Assembly: GCA_963556495.2 (NCBI GenBank)
Contig: OY747702.1
Span: 25,027,403-25,091,402, forward strand
Source of the DNA: Valencia hispanica
Taxonomy: Eukaryota > Chordata > Actinopteri > Cyprinodontiformes > Valenciidae
Length of the DNA: 64,000 nt
Direction of reading: 5' to 3'
The notes below the pieces were generated by a model. That model was not told the DNA's origin and made no database searches. It saw nothing but the letters and a program-made list of their open reading frames with translations. The position numbers were made by a program, and so were the translations under genes. How positions within the stretch are numbered: the stretch's first letter is position 1; every line of letters starts with the position of its first letter. This document shows, in pieces, positions 1 through 11,936 of the stretch.

Positions 1-611
1 TACCTAACAAATGACTGATTATAATCAAGGATAATTTATCAGCTGGATGAGAAGTCAGGCAATCAAAAGTCAGCAGTATTTACTGTCTTAAGAGATTCTA
101 TTCTTGATTATTTTAGACTGACAAACAAGCTTTCATAGGTACCCTTCCTGGAAGTTATATATAAATAGAAGACTAACTAAAACTTTAAACTAATTGGAAT
201 GTTTGTATGATTCAATTGAAATGACTTTCCTTTTGAAGTGCCTTGAGATGGCATCTGTTGTGTATCGACGCTATATAAATGAATTGAATTGAATTGGAGT
301 TATAAATAGATTACATAAAAAATTCCCATTTGTTTAAAGGAAAAAAAATAACTCAAAGCATTCAGCCTGAGTGCAAAGCTAACAGATGTCCTGTCAACAG
401 TTTTTTTCCCAGCTGAGCTTTAGTTTTTGGAAGTCCAGAGTTACTATGGACTTCCTGTGTGCTTCTCTGATTAATACTTACACTTCCCAGGCTGTCAGTT
501 AAGGTATCTTGGTAAGTTTCCAGACACAACCCAAAGAACAAAGTCAGTTTGAAATGAAACTTCAGCAGTCAGTGTGAGTAGCGTTGGCACACCTAATGAG
601 CTTTGGAATGG
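1..611. other. Left edge: L2-type LINE 3' tail plus unassigned sequence
   Basis: At 185-297 (plus) lies an L2-type LINE 3' tail: ATTGGAATGTTTGTATGA, then GTGCCTTGAGATGGCATCTG, then GCTATATAAATGAATTGAAT. Close relatives occur at 25,020, 35,905 and 46,125. The rest of the block shows nothing I recognise. Confidence 0.6.
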
Positions 612-1015
612 CACGGCAATTCAATGTACTTTATATCATTAGGGTATAAAATAAAGTAAAATAAAATAAAATAAAAGCAGCAAAAAAAGCATAAAATACA
701 ATTTTAGATGCACATAACATATGGCACAATACTTACTCAAAGGCAACTCTAAAGAAATGGGTTTTTAGCTTTGATTTAAAGGAACTCAGTGTTTCAGCAG
801 CTTTGCAGTGGTTTGGAAGTTTTTTCCAGCATAGAAACTGAAAGCTGCTTCTCCATGTTTGGTTCTAATTCTAGGGTTGATTAGTAGACAAGAGTTAGAA
901 GACCTGAGTGGTCTAGGGGGTTAGTATAGTGGCAAAACATCTTCAACATGGTTTAGTGCTAAGTCATTCAATGATTTATAAACTAGTAAAATTATTTTTA
1001 TCTCAGTTTTCTAGG
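612..1015 (-). mobile_element. L2-type LINE 3' fragment
   Basis: Degenerate copy of the same sequence found at 4190-4570. Shared blocks include GGGTTTTTAG, GAAACTGAAAGCTGCTTCTC and ATGATTTATAAACTAGTA. In the 4.2-kb copy this part encodes the end of the LINE polyprotein (AFSFYAPLIWNRLP). Here no frame survives. An (AAAAT)n-like tract at 650-675 marks the 3' side. Confidence 0.65.
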
Positions 1016-2636
1016 CAAGTGCATGTTTGACTCTTTTAGGTCCATTTCTTTTTAAATGTTAGGCCTCTTTCCTTCAAATAATTCTGTCAACATTATTCCT
1101 ATTCCCGTCGATTTACTATGTTGTTAAAATTTGATAAAAAAACATTTAAAGAACATCACAGGTAAATCGCTTTCAGGTAAATGCTGCTGCATTTTCCACT
1201 TTAGTTGCTCGTTGAATAATATTATTTAATTGCAAACAAGCAGGGCCCCATCATTTTCTCAGTGGCTCAAGGAGAATTTTAGACAAAAGCTATCACCATC
1301 ACAACATAATGTTTTTGTTACCTGGAAGCCCTTTGTAGAATATGTAAAACTCTTTTCTTTTGATGTGTTATTGGTTATCTACTGTTTTAGAAAAACATTG
1401 TCATTAGGAAAATTCCTGTCCTGTCTTCTTTTTTTGTGAGCCTGGGGAGGAGGGAGGGGGAATAGGGTATTATATTATGTAAAAAATATATAGTGTACTG
1501 TTTATAATTATTGTGACACTAATAAAGTTAAAAAATCACATTTAAAGGAAGACTTTATAGGTTTTGTTGTCAGTATTTTCATCTGACCTTGAAAACTGCC
1601 TTAAAGCATTAACTGTCACTTCGTGTTCCGACTTTCATGCTGATGACCTCAGCTCCTCCTCGCCTTCTATCGCCTTCTATGTCCTTCCCTCCGTCTCATT
1701 ATCTCTCCAAATATCATAACTTATTCAGAAGCTCTTAGAAAAGGCCGACTATACCCTGACACAGCAATATCCCACCAAGAGTGTGCCAGTTCATTAAAAA
1801 ACCTCATCAAACATGCACAACACAAACACGCACACACACGCATGCACACATACATACCCAATTCCCGCTAATTCAGCTTTCTGGAAGCATTGCCTTGTGT
1901 TGCTAATAAGTTTCACTTAGCTCTCATATAGGGTTCTATGGCGCAAGATCTGAGTCTGGGTGGGACTTTGTGGGAGCACACTGCAGCAAGGGAAACAGGC
2001 TGTGCTGTCAACAAACCTGCAAACAACCTGTGCAGCTTTGCTCTATCACGAGCAGGAACACCAGCTCTTAAAAGTTTTACATTATTCAGTCAACTGTCAC
2101 ATACCCTAATGATTTCCCGCTCCTGGCATCCCGCTTTTTAAATTGCCTGCACCTGGCTGCCATGTTAGTTGCATGTTTTTGATGAGAATCAGTTGCCAAG
2201 TAGGAATTCTTTTCACTGGTCTCTCAGTAGAATAGCTTAGAGCTTTATTAGGGACCATACGCCTTTCTGACAACAACCGTCGTGTTAAATCCCATATGCA
2301 GCTGTGTGTTAGTCACAGAGTCTCACGGTTTGCCTGCATCTGTGTGTGTGTGTGCTCTGTTGGGTAAACGGCCCTCTTCAGGTTTATTACCTGGCCATGA
2401 ATCATGAGCCTTCATTACAGCGAGCTCATTGTGTTCTGAAGGTTAAGCAAACCAATTAGAGTTCCCCACACGCCGATGGGGTTCTCAGCAACAACTGCAT
2501 CCCCACATCTTGCATTTTAAGCAGGAGAGATGAGTGCAGGGATTAAAGAGAAATAGAAAGCAAGAAGTAAGGGGGGAAAAAGGGTTAATGGTTTAATGGT
2601 TGAGGGTGCAAGGGAGAAGACAGAAACTATGGGCCG
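1016..2636. other. Intergenic; possible conserved non-coding block
   Basis: No gene seen. A short (CA)n-rich tract lies near 1826-1855 and a (GT)n tract near 2341-2353. The stretch 2265-2530 is GC-balanced, repeat-free and contains homeobox-like cores (CCAATTAGAG), so it is a weak candidate for conserved regulatory DNA. Confidence 0.3.
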
Positions 2637-2812
2637 GAAGAAGAAGAAGAAGAAGAAGAAGAAGAAGAAGAAGAAGAAGAAGAAGAAGAAGAAGAAGAAG
2701 AAGAAGAAGAAGAAGAAGAAGAAGAAGAAGAAGAAGAAGAAGAAGAAGAAGAAGAAGAAGAAGAAGAAGAAGAAGAAGAAGAAGAAGAAGAAGAAGAAGA
2801 AGAAGAAGAAGA
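2637..2812. repeat. (GAA)n / (TTC)n trinucleotide tract, 176 bp
   Basis: About 58 uninterrupted GAA units, purine on the plus strand and pyrimidine on the minus strand. Apparent poly-Lys, poly-Arg and poly-Ser frames across it are artefacts. Long homopurine mirror repeats of this kind can form triplex (H-) DNA. Confidence 0.98.
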
Positions 2813-3334
2813 GTAGGAAACTATGCAGGGAGGAAAAAGGAAAAGGAGCCTATTAAAAGAAATCACACCGTCATGGTTCACTGAGTAGCCCTGTGCTTAA
2901 TGCTCTCTGGCTGTCAGCACCACAGTCAGCAGCACTGGCTGGCTGCTCCCAGGGAGACGCTGTGTTGCTCCTTGCTCTCCATTAACTTTGCCGCTTATTA
3001 GAACAGATATCAGAAAAAGATGCTACCAGCCGGAGAGCAGGTCCTGTAGACTGCAAGATGTGCATTGTAAAAATAATGCGAAGAGTTTTCTTTTGGGGGA
3101 AGGGGAGGATCCTTAGCATGTTAGATACGAGCAAAGATGTATTCAGACTCTTTATTTGTCCTGCTCACATTCTAACAGCACACACACTGAGCTTTACTGA
3201 TGCAGATGCCTCTTTAGTCGTCACCAGAGCTGTTTTCCTTGGATCAATGAGTAAATTAGTCTGGGAGGAAGATGTACGAGCCCACAGGCTTCAGCTCTGG
3301 GAACAATCTGAAATTTAAGAAATCATTAGTCTCA
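2813..3334. other. Intergenic, nothing recognised
   Basis: Unique-looking sequence without a supported gene, repeat or regulatory motif. Confidence 0.4.
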
Positions 3335-3880
3335 TTTGGTGCTTTTCAAAAGTATTTAGGCCTCCATCATTTGTTCTGTATTTTTGTAATTTTACAACAG
3401 AATTCTGTAATTTTTATTGGGATTTTATGTTATAGACAAAAACAAGAAAAAAAAAATATTAATTGGAGGGCAAAAGCGGAGGTTAGGAACCACAGCCACC
3501 TGTAAATAGTTAAAATATGTGAATATGCAGATTTTCTGCTAATAATTTGAGGTGTCATTACACAGCAAAATCAGCAAATATTGAACCATAAATATTCAGG
3601 GGTCCACTGTAAATTGTTTTGGATTTTTTTTTTCCACTACACACTTTAATTTAATCTGAGTGCAAATTCATCTGTTCTTTGGAGGCCTCAGATATTTTTA
3701 AAGAACATTACTGGACAAACAGAATCTTGAAGATCAAGGAAAGCCACAGAAATGTCACAGATAAAGTTGCTGAGAAGTTTAAGGGGAGGCTGGTTTAATT
3801 CAGGTTCATTGTTTAATTCAGCATCTAGAAACTGAAAGAGTATGACACAATTACAAATCTACCAAAATACGTTAACTGAG
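3335..3880 (+). mobile_element. Tc1-like DNA transposon, 5' part, degenerate
   Basis: Left terminus motif CTTTTCAAAAGTATTTAGG and TTATTGGGATTTTATGTTAT, then further in CCTCAGA...ACATTACTGGACAAACAG and ACAGATAAAGTTGCTGAGAA. These follow the order of a common fish Tc1-like family. They encode the start of the transposase DNA-binding region (a KIKESHRNVTDKVAEKFKG-like reading, corresponding to KEHTRQVRDKVVEKFKAG). The 3' two-thirds is missing because LINE sequence abuts at about 3880. About 140 bp near 3490-3640 do not match the family. Confidence 0.55.
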
Positions 3881-4123
3881 AGCTACGGTGGGGTAAAAGT
3901 CACTGGCAACCAGTGAGGGGAGGCTAAGATGGGTGTTATATGATCACACATTCGCACCCTCACCAACAAGCGGGCAGCAGCATTATGAACTAACTAAAGG
4001 CGCGCCAAGGCAGCCTGGGTTACCCCAAAGTACAACAAATTACAATAGTCTAATTGAGAAGTAATGAATGCGTGAATCACTCACAAAGCCTTATAAATCA
4101 CTCAATCTCGAAGTGCTGCCCCA
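3881..4123 (-). pseudogene. LINE 'B' (L2 clade), 3' segment of reverse transcriptase ORF
   Basis: Minus-strand reading gives AFITSQLDYCNLLYFGV, then a stop, then NAAARLLVRV, DHITPIL and HWLPV. This is the conserved post-palm region of L2/CR1-group LINE proteins. It continues exactly where the larger LINE 'B' segment (5693-8008) breaks off, with LINE 'A' inserted between the two. The segment ends within coding sequence at about 3881, so the natural 3' end of the element is lost. Confidence 0.7.
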
Positions 4124-4130
4124 ACAGAAG
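4124..4130. repeat. Target-site duplication of LINE 'A' (right of its 3' end in transcript sense)
   Basis: ACAGAAG, identical to 5686-5692. The LINE 'B' frame reads across the pair if the intervening 1555 bp plus one repeat copy are ignored. Confidence 0.7.
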
Positions 4131-5685
4131 GCAAGGCAAGGCAATTTTATTTGTATAGCACACTTTCAACAGCAGGGTAATTCAAGGTGCTTTACATGAT
4201 TTGGTGATTTAAAAAAAACACATAAACGAAACACACATTACACATGATACACAATAAAGCAAGAGAGCATGAACACATTTCATACATATGACAAGCATTT
4301 ACTCGAAGGCAGTTCTAAACAGATGGGTTTTTAGTCTCAATTTAAAGCAGTTCAGAGTTTCAGCAGCTCTACACTCGTCAGGAAGTCTGTTCCAGATAAG
4401 GGGAGCATAGAAACTGAAAGCTGCTTCTCCATGTTTAGTTCTGAGTCTAGGGATGTTTAGTAGGCTAGGACCTGAGTGGTCTTGGTGGTTGGTACCGTGA
4501 CAACAGGTCTTCAACATATTTTGGTGCTAAGCCATGTAATGATTTATAAACTAGTAGGAGTATTTTGAAGTCTATTCTGTGAGCTACAGGGAGCCAGTGT
4601 AAGGACTTTAGAACTGGGGTGATGTGCTCTACTTTCCTGATTCTAGTGAGGACGCGAGCGGCAGCGTTCTGGATCAGCTGCAGCTGTCTGATTGACTTTT
4701 TAGGCAGACCTGTGAAGATGCTGTTGCAGTAATCAATCCGACTAAAGATAAACGCATGGATGAGTTTTTCTAGGTCGTGTTGCAAAATCAGTCTTTTAAT
4801 CCTAGAAATGTTCTTCAGGTGATAGGAGGCTGACCTTGTTATTGCCTTTATGTGACCCTGGAGGTTCAGGTCTGAGTCCATTACTACACCTAGGTTTCGA
4901 GCCTGATCAGTAGTTTCTAGCTGTATTAATTGAAGCTGTGTGCTGACTCTTGATCGTTCCTCCTTGGGTCCAAAAATAATCACTTCAGTTTTGTTTCTAT
5001 TCAGCTGGAGAAAGTTATGGCCCATCCATCCATTTATTTGGTCAATGCATTGATTTAGGGTTTGAATGGGTTCAGAGTCACCTGGTGACATTGTAATGTA
5101 GAGCTGAGTTTCATATGTGTAGTTATGGTAGCTAATGTTATTGGTTGCTATAATCTTGCCTAGTGGGAGCATGTAGATATTAAATAAGAGGGGGCCCAGG
5201 ATGGAGCCCTGGGGCACCCCACATGTGATTTCTGTTCGTTCTGATGAAAAGTTTCCTATTGAAACATAGAAGTCCCTGTTCTTTAGGTAAGACTCGAACC
5301 AGCCAAGTACTGTACTAGAGAGTCCGACCCAGCTCTCCAGTCGTTCCAATAAAATATCATGATCAACAGTGTCAAATGCTGCACTGAGATCCAACAGAAC
5401 CAGCGCTGTGGTTCTTCCACAGTCTGTATTTATGCGGATGTCATTGAATACTTTGACAAGGACAGTCTCGGTGCTGTGGTGAGCGTGGAAACCAGACTGA
5501 AAAACATCAAAACGGTTTGTCTTTGTTATGAAGCCATTTAACTGCTGAAACACAGCTTTTTCAATAATCTTACTGATGAATGGAAGATTAGAGATTGGCC
5601 TGTAGTTCTGCATTAACGTGTTGTCCAGATTTTTCTTCTTTAGCAGTGGTTTAATAACTGCTGTTTTTAAAGCCTGAGGGAAGAC
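4131..5685 (-). pseudogene. LINE 'A' (L2 clade), 5'-truncated insertion with reverse transcriptase relic
   Basis: Minus strand. The readable frame opens near 5685 with [18 protein letters not shown], then [17 protein letters not shown] (fingers), [19 protein letters not shown] (motif A), [16 protein letters not shown], then a mutated catalytic box: the usual YADD reads YTYE. It continues through LDYCN-type and HWLPV motifs to about 4465, then shifts frame to KHGEAAFSFYAPLIWNRLPDE and ends near 4299. The 3' UTR ends in a short GCAAG-type repeat at about 4131. No endonuclease domain is present, as expected for 5' truncation during target-primed reverse transcription. The seven-base repeat ACAGAAG on both sides marks the target duplication. 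Dead copy. Confidence 0.9.
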
Positions 5686-5692
5686 ACAGAAG
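5686..5692. repeat. Target-site duplication of LINE 'A' (5' side of insert)
   Basis: ACAGAAG, matching 4124-4130. It lies at the abrupt switch between LINE 'A' ([10 protein letters not shown]) and LINE 'B' (LVKVIPLL). Confidence 0.7.
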
Positions 5693-8008
5693 AGGTATCA
5701 CCTTCACTAACCACTTCAGGTGAAAAAAGCCTGACCTTACTACTAAACCAATTTGACGGTCAAGTTTAAAATCAATATCCATTTTGAATCCTACGTTTGT
5801 TATATACTTATTGACATATGAAGCCATCGGTCCCAGGTTGATATCTGGAGGCGTAGGGGTGTTCCTAGGGCCAAAAACCATCACCTCTGTTTTCTTCTCA
5901 TTAAAACTTAAAAAGCTATGAGCCATCCAATTCCTGATATCTTGATGACAGGTCAGGAGAGCGGACACTGATTGACCCTTTCTCAGAGGTAAGTAAATTT
6001 GCGTTTTATCTGCATAGCAGTGGAACAAAACTCCATGCTTACACAGAATAGCACCTAAAGGGCGGAGGCAAATTGAAAACAAAATGGGTCCTAAGATCGA
6101 ACCCTGAGGGACCCCCATTTCAGTGGTGTCAAAGTCAAATTAAAACCTGCTAAATTTACACACATGTTTCTGTCAGATAGGTAAAACCAGAACCAGTTCC
6201 ACGCAGTACCGCCGATTCCGAACTCTCCAAGTCTGTTTAATAAAATGTTATTGTCAACGGTATCGAAAGCGGCCGACAGATCCAGTAAAATAAGGATGAG
6301 ATACATCCCATCGACAGTATCACGAAATATGTCATTAGAGACTCTCAGCAATGCAGACTCTGTACTATGTCAATGTTTAAAACCGGACTGAAATGTTTCC
6401 AATGCATTGTTATTGCCTAAGAAGGAAATAAGTTGTGTGTAAACAACCTTCTCTAAGATTTTTGATAGAAAAGGTAACCTGGAAATCTGCCTAAAATTAG
6501 CGGGCCCAGATTTATCAAGGTTTTGTCCCTTTATCAAAGGTTGCACAACGGAAAGTTTAAAAGTTGTAGGTACCACCCCCAAGGACAGGCTAGAATAAAT
6601 AATACCAAGTATAAATAACCCAATGGTAGAAAATATCTGTTTAAAAAAGCAGGGGGGAACTACATCCATAGGGGACCCAGAGGGTTTAAGGTCGTCCACA
6701 ATCTTTTTCAAGGAATACAAAGTAATTAATATAAAATTGTCATAAACTACAGGAGGAGGTGCTGGGTCTGGTATATCTAAATCAATGATTGAAATAGCAG
6801 ATCTAATATCAGCAACCTTTTGAATAAAAATACTGCAAGATATCATTGCACAATTCCATGGATGTCTCCAAGTGATCAGCTTGAGGAACCTGAAGAATAG
6901 AATCAACAGCCTGAAAAAGTACCTGAGGGTTATGACTGTTTGTGGCGACTATATTAGAAAAATAATCCCTCTTTGAATTTTTTACAAGATTTTGATACTG
7001 ATTCCAGCTGTCCTTCAGGATCTGATGGGATACCTGTAACCCATTCTTCCTCCACCTACGCTTGGCTTTGCGGCAATTTTTTCTGGCTTCTCAAGTTTTT
7101 TCATTTAATCATAGCTCTGGTTTTCGCCTGGGCTGCATGGTCTTAAAAGGAGCTACCGAGTTCATAATCTGGGAGAAGGAGGAATGAAACCAGGAGGTCA
7201 CCTCTTCCGTATCAGTAACACACAGATTAGAGGGCATGCTGAGCCAGTCAAAGGCTTCAGAAAACCTACCAGCAGTTGAGGGACCAATGATCCGACAGCA
7301 CTGGGTCAAGTGGTCAGGAATAACAGGGGTACAAGCAAGAATAGCATCAAATAAAATTAGTAGATGGTCAGAACACACATTATCACAAGTCTTAATGTTA
7401 GAAATAGAAAGTCCAGCAGAGAGGACCAGGTCCAACATGTGGCCTCGTTTGTGAGTTGGTCCAATCACATGCTGTACCAGATTAAAAGAGTCTATGATGG
7501 TCAGAAAGTCTTTAGCCAGTGTGTTATCTGGACAACAAACTTGGATATTAAAGTCCCCGAAGATCAAGACCCGATCATAATGTGCCATTGTGGCCGTAAG
7601 AAAGTCAGCAAAGTCTTGTTATATTTAGGGGGTTGATAAATGACCGCACACATCAAAGGGTCCAAGTGGCCCTCCTCAAATAATGTTTCCTTGAAACTAG
7701 AAAAAGTTTTTGGCTTACATCTAAATTTATTTTTATAAACCACTGGTGTGCCTCCTCTGCGGCCAGACAACCTAGGCGTACTGATGTATGAGCAATCCAC
7801 AGGTAGGAGTTCAACAAAAACGCTGCACTCACCCCATGTCTCTGCGATGCAAAGGAGGTCCAGGTCCCGAGAGGCAAAGAAGTCCCTTAAGATAAAGGTC
7901 TTAATTGCCAAGGATCTTGCATTCACCAGGCCGATCTTGGCCGGGACAACAGCCTGGGAGGTGACTAGGATACCTGGGGTGGAGTACAAAGTTCTTACAT
8001 TTCTGGCC
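5693..8008 (-). pseudogene. LINE 'B' (L2 clade), endonuclease and reverse transcriptase relic
   Basis: Minus strand, in order: APE-type endonuclease (about 8008-7109) with IGLVNARSLA, LLCIAETW, LIFGDFN and SDHLLI motifs, then a linker. Next is reverse transcriptase: SGSPMDVVPPCFFKQ and FRQISRLPFLSKILEK at 6370-6906, [16 protein letters not shown] at about 6250-6351, and [15 protein letters not shown] with YADK in place of the catalytic YADD at 5651-6118. The frame is broken by at least four shifts or stops. The L2/Rex-like affinity rests on motif order and sequence style. Both ends are lost: the 5' end abuts gypsy sequence at about 8008, and the 3' part is separated by LINE 'A' and resumes at 4123-3881. 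Confidence 0.85.
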
Positions 8009-9053
8009 TTCCCGCCCATGGTCCCATGTTGGTGTTGACTTTGTCACAGGTCTTCCCAGCGCCAATGGAATGACCAACAATCACCACCTTCATGGACAGG
8101 TTCACCAAGGCTATCCACCTGGTCGCCCTACCTGGTCTGCCCACCGCCAAGGTAACCGCTGAACTTTTTCTCCTACATGTAGTCCGCCTTCATGGGTTTC
8201 TTGTGGATATGGTCTCTGATCTGCAACCACAGTTCTCTTCCAGGTTCTGGAAGGCCTTCTGTCCTCTTGCAGCCTGTCATCCACTTTCCACCCAGAGTCC
8301 AAAGGCCAGACAGAGCGAGCCAATCAGCAGGTGGGCAAATTTCTCAGATGTTTCACCTCCTCTCTTCCAGGCTCCTGGCCTCGACACCTGCTTTGGGCCG
8401 AGCTTTCCGCCAACCTCCAGATCTCCTCTGCTACAGCTTTTTCTCCTTTTGAGACCTGCTATGCGTTCCAACCCCCATATTCGCACACCAAGATGGTCGA
8501 GGTGGAGGTCCCAGCAGCCCAAAAGTTTGTCCCCCGCATCAAAGGGGCTTTCCATCACCCGGGCCAACACCGAATACTGGAGACATCAGGAGACTAGACA
8601 GCGCAGCAGTCCCACCTACCAACCCGGCACATGGTATGGCTTGCCACTAAACATCTTAAACTCAACACTGACTGCAGAAAGCTCACCCCCAGGTTCATTG
8701 GTCCATATCCAGTACTCCGTCAGATCAACGCTGTCACCTACCGTCTCCGGCTCCCGGACTCCCTCAAGGTCCACTCGGTATTCCACTGCTCCCTGCTGAA
8801 ATCTTATGTCACATCACCTCCGTCCCCCCCAGTGACCTGGCCTCCTCCTTCATGTTTTATCGATAGGGGACCCACCAACACCGTTAACCGCCTCCTGGAC
8901 TCCCGTCCTTGGGGTCGAGGATCCCAGTATTCGGTAGACTGGAAGGGTTACGGGCTTGAGGAACGGTCCTGGGAGCCTTTCAGGAACATCGTGGACAAGT
9001 CCCTCATCTCGGATTTCCACCCCAGACATCCTGATTGTCCAGGCCCTGCCTAG
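8009..9053 (+). pseudogene. Ty3/gypsy LTR-retrotransposon integrase with chromodomain, 5'-truncated
   Basis: Plus strand. Begins inside the integrase core with RPWSHVGVDFVTGLPS (first catalytic Asp), shifts frame to DRFTKAIHLVALP and FLVDMVSDLQPQFSSRFWKAF (second Asp), then shifts again to GQTERANQQVGKFL (Glu). The C-terminal part reads KLTPRFIGPYPVL and HSVFHCSLLK, and a chromodomain-like end reads YSVDWKGYGLEERSWEP. It ends with TAG at 9053, just before the polypurine tract and LTR. Gag, protease and RT/RNase H are absent. The chromodomain points to a chromovirus-type gypsy element. At least two frameshifts make it non-functional. Confidence 0.85.
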
Positions 9054-9066
9054 AGGAGGGGTGCTC

Positions 9067-9389
9067 TGTCAGGAAATTATCAACTCCACTCACGCCCACC
9101 TGTGCCACTCTTCAATCGCTGGTCAGTGACCTCCATTTAAGAAGCCCTCACTCACCTCCACCTCGTTCAGTCATCTGCCCCGCCAGCCCTGAACTCCTTC
9201 CTCATCGTTGTCATCACGTTTGCCGAGGTTGTTTCCAGTCCGTCCAGTCGTCCTAACTTCCTGCCAGATCAGACCTGCCTTTCTCTCCAGCCTTGTCTCC
9301 TGCCTTTCCCAGGTTCTGTGGCTGAAAGCCTGCCTGCCTTATAAATAAAGAGCAATCAGAACTACTCCCTGTCGTCGGTAGTTCTGACA
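9067..9389 (+). mobile_element. 3' LTR of the gypsy element
   Basis: Begins TGTCAGGAAATT and ends GTAGTTCTGACA, so it has TGTCAG...CTGACA termini, 323 bp. It is preceded by a polypurine tract (AGAGGAGGGG) right after the integrase stop. The LTR has a poly(A) signal AATAAA at 9344-9349 followed by a GT-rich stretch (CTGTCGTCGGTAGTT). The 5' LTR and left target duplication are missing. Confidence 0.85.
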
Positions 9390-11932
9390 GATTACAGTAC
9401 ACTAAAGCAACTGACGAAGGAAGGTTTGAGAAATGCTAAAATTACAGCTTTATCCACATGCAAAGAGGATTAAGCTCCTTGAAATGTGCTCTTTTCAGAG
9501 CTGCATAAAGAAAGGTCATTGCATTGGTGAATCAGGGAGGAGTAGAGTTTAATACAATGTGACTTTATGAGGCTGTTTTTCAAATCTTGCAAAATGTAGA
9601 ATTTACATGGTTGCTGACCTTTTTCTACATTTGTAATATTTTATGAGTTAAATATATGTATATTTAACATATTTTTTTATAGTACATACAGAGAAAGACT
9701 AAGGGAGAGAAAACTGGAAAAGTGAGAATGATCTCATCCAGGAGATATAAAGATGAGAGCCTGGGAAGGGCTGATGCTGGCACACTAAGTTGCCATATTA
9801 GCATTTCAGAGGGAATAGCAGAAGAATCAGTGAGGAAACTAAAAGGCTGGTTCAGCACTGACAGACAGACCCAAGGACTAATGTTTAGAGAGAAGAAGAA
9901 AAATTTGCTCCTCCTTTCCTCCTTCTGTTTTTCCTCTGAGCTGCACTCAGAACACCAGCTAAAGATGAATTATACTCAGGATATCATTATGATCGGAACT
10001 TTTTTTCCTCAAATTATTGTTGCCGCCAAGGCTTATTCATATTCCAAACATTTCTGACCAGTATTTGTCTTATAGAAATTATATATTTTTCTAATTTCTC
10101 GTTGCCTTTGAAAGCCATGAAAAGCACATTTATCAATGTTGTTTAGATTGTTGTTTAGATAGCACTACTATTACGGATGAGCAAAAAACATTTAAAAAAA
10201 TACTTTTTATGTTGGCAGCATAATCTTTCACAAGAAAAAACAGTATTTTTTAGGTGGGGGAAACAATACCACACCATAACCATTGGTTCCCCTAAAATAG
10301 AAATAGATAAAGCTAAATGAGGCATTTATTATGAACCTTGAACCTTCATTAGTTCATTAGTTAATTAGAACATTTTGAAAATTTTGGTTGTAACTTTCTA
10401 ATTTCCATAACACAGAGGTCCATTTCTCTTAAAAATGGGAAAACAGGAGAACATCCAATGCAAGTAAGACAGGTCAGCCTGGAACTTCACAACTATTTCT
10501 CTAAACTTGCCTGTACCACCAGGTAGAGAAATAGTGAAAAATAGTAGAGATGGGGCTGACATAAATGTTTATATAGAATAGCACACTGGTTGAACCAAAA
10601 CACCAATGTGGCATTTTAAAATGTTTCCGTTTCGGGGACCTAAAACCATGTTTCCACACAAAAGCAAAGTTCTGCTATTGCATGATGGTTCAATGCCATA
10701 TACATTGTCCTTACACTACCTTTAATGAACCACTTAAAGATTTTTCAGTGCACTTTATAGTGGATAAAAGCTTCTGCTGAAAAATGGCAGAATTGCTGTG
10801 AAGTCAAGTAAACAGAGAATTTGCAGATGCTGATGTTTTTTTTCACTGAAAAAAGATACATAGACTCATTGCATTATCTCTGTGTTAATTTACAACCTAT
10901 TTCCTCTGTATGTGCAAATGTTTCAGAAGCTGCTCCCTGATATACTGTCGCTTCAGGAGCCGGTCTGGCACTTTACACAGTAGTTATCCCCTCATTCAGT
11001 TAGATTTCCTTGAAGCAGGTTGAGGCACTGGGGTCACAGCTGCTACCTTATCAGCTTGACCTGTTTTAAAACGGCAACATCATCAGAGGGAAAGAGCCTT
11101 GAAATGCCTGGTAGTGCTGAGCTTCGTATTTCCATTCACAGCCCTCTAAAAGCCTCACTTACTGCAACCTGATAACAGCTCCAGGTGTCTGGGTGACGGC
11201 CAAATAGCTGTCTTTAGTCTTCGCTGGGTTAGAGTTGCTCTGTTTTTGGAGTCAATGCATTCACAGCCCCCTACCTTTCCTTTTTTCCCAGTATGTTCTT
11301 CCCTTACCGCTCCTGTCCTTCCTTTCAGACATTTACTCATTTTCCACTTGTCTAGAAGCCTTTCCCTGAGAATTTTTTTTTTCTTTTTTTTTTACAGAAC
11401 AGCTCTCCATTGATAAACATGCTCCCTGAGTTTCTTGTCAAAGACATTTCCGCCTCCAGAGTGTTTTTTTCTCTGCACCTTTCAGCTTCAGTTAAACTTC
11501 AGAATGAGATGAGAGTCATATTTACTGAAGTCAGCAGTTTTATTATGGCTTATATTGCTGTGGAAGCTGTGGGTTCCATATAATTTCTTTGTAATGCCAC
11601 ATCTCTTGGGGTAGTTTGTATAAGATAAGATGAACCCATTAAATTTCTTTTCCATTGGCTTGTTCCATTGGTACATTATTCATACACTGGGTCATTTTGG
11701 GTAAATTACTTTGGGGCATCCCTGTTCTCATATAGAACCTGCACATTGTATACATTGTTCTGTGTCCAGCACACCAAGAGATTTATTTGCAGCTCTGAGA
11801 TTTAAATTTTGAGCTCCCTTGATGGACCAATGAAAAAGTTTGGTTCATGGATGAGTGTTTAATGTTTTGTTTTTTTTGTTTTTTTTAACAACAATGCACA
11901 TCCATCAGGTGAGCAATATTTTCAACTGTATT
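9390..11932. other. Intergenic, no gene recognised
   Basis: AT-rich sequence with no supported coding region. An 11-bp-arm inverted repeat (ACTATTTCTCT / AGAGAAATAGT) lies at about 10,490-10,535. Nothing else stands out. Confidence 0.4.
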
Positions 11933-11936
11933 TTAA

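Noticed and set aside
2596..2884. Long Lys-, Arg- and Ser-only reading frames
   Set aside because: They are translations of the (GAA)n tract in different frames; no unique coding sequence flanks them.
8092..8799. 235-codon frame as a single host gene
   Set aside because: Only its first third encodes integrase; the rest is the wrong frame of the same gypsy element after a frameshift.
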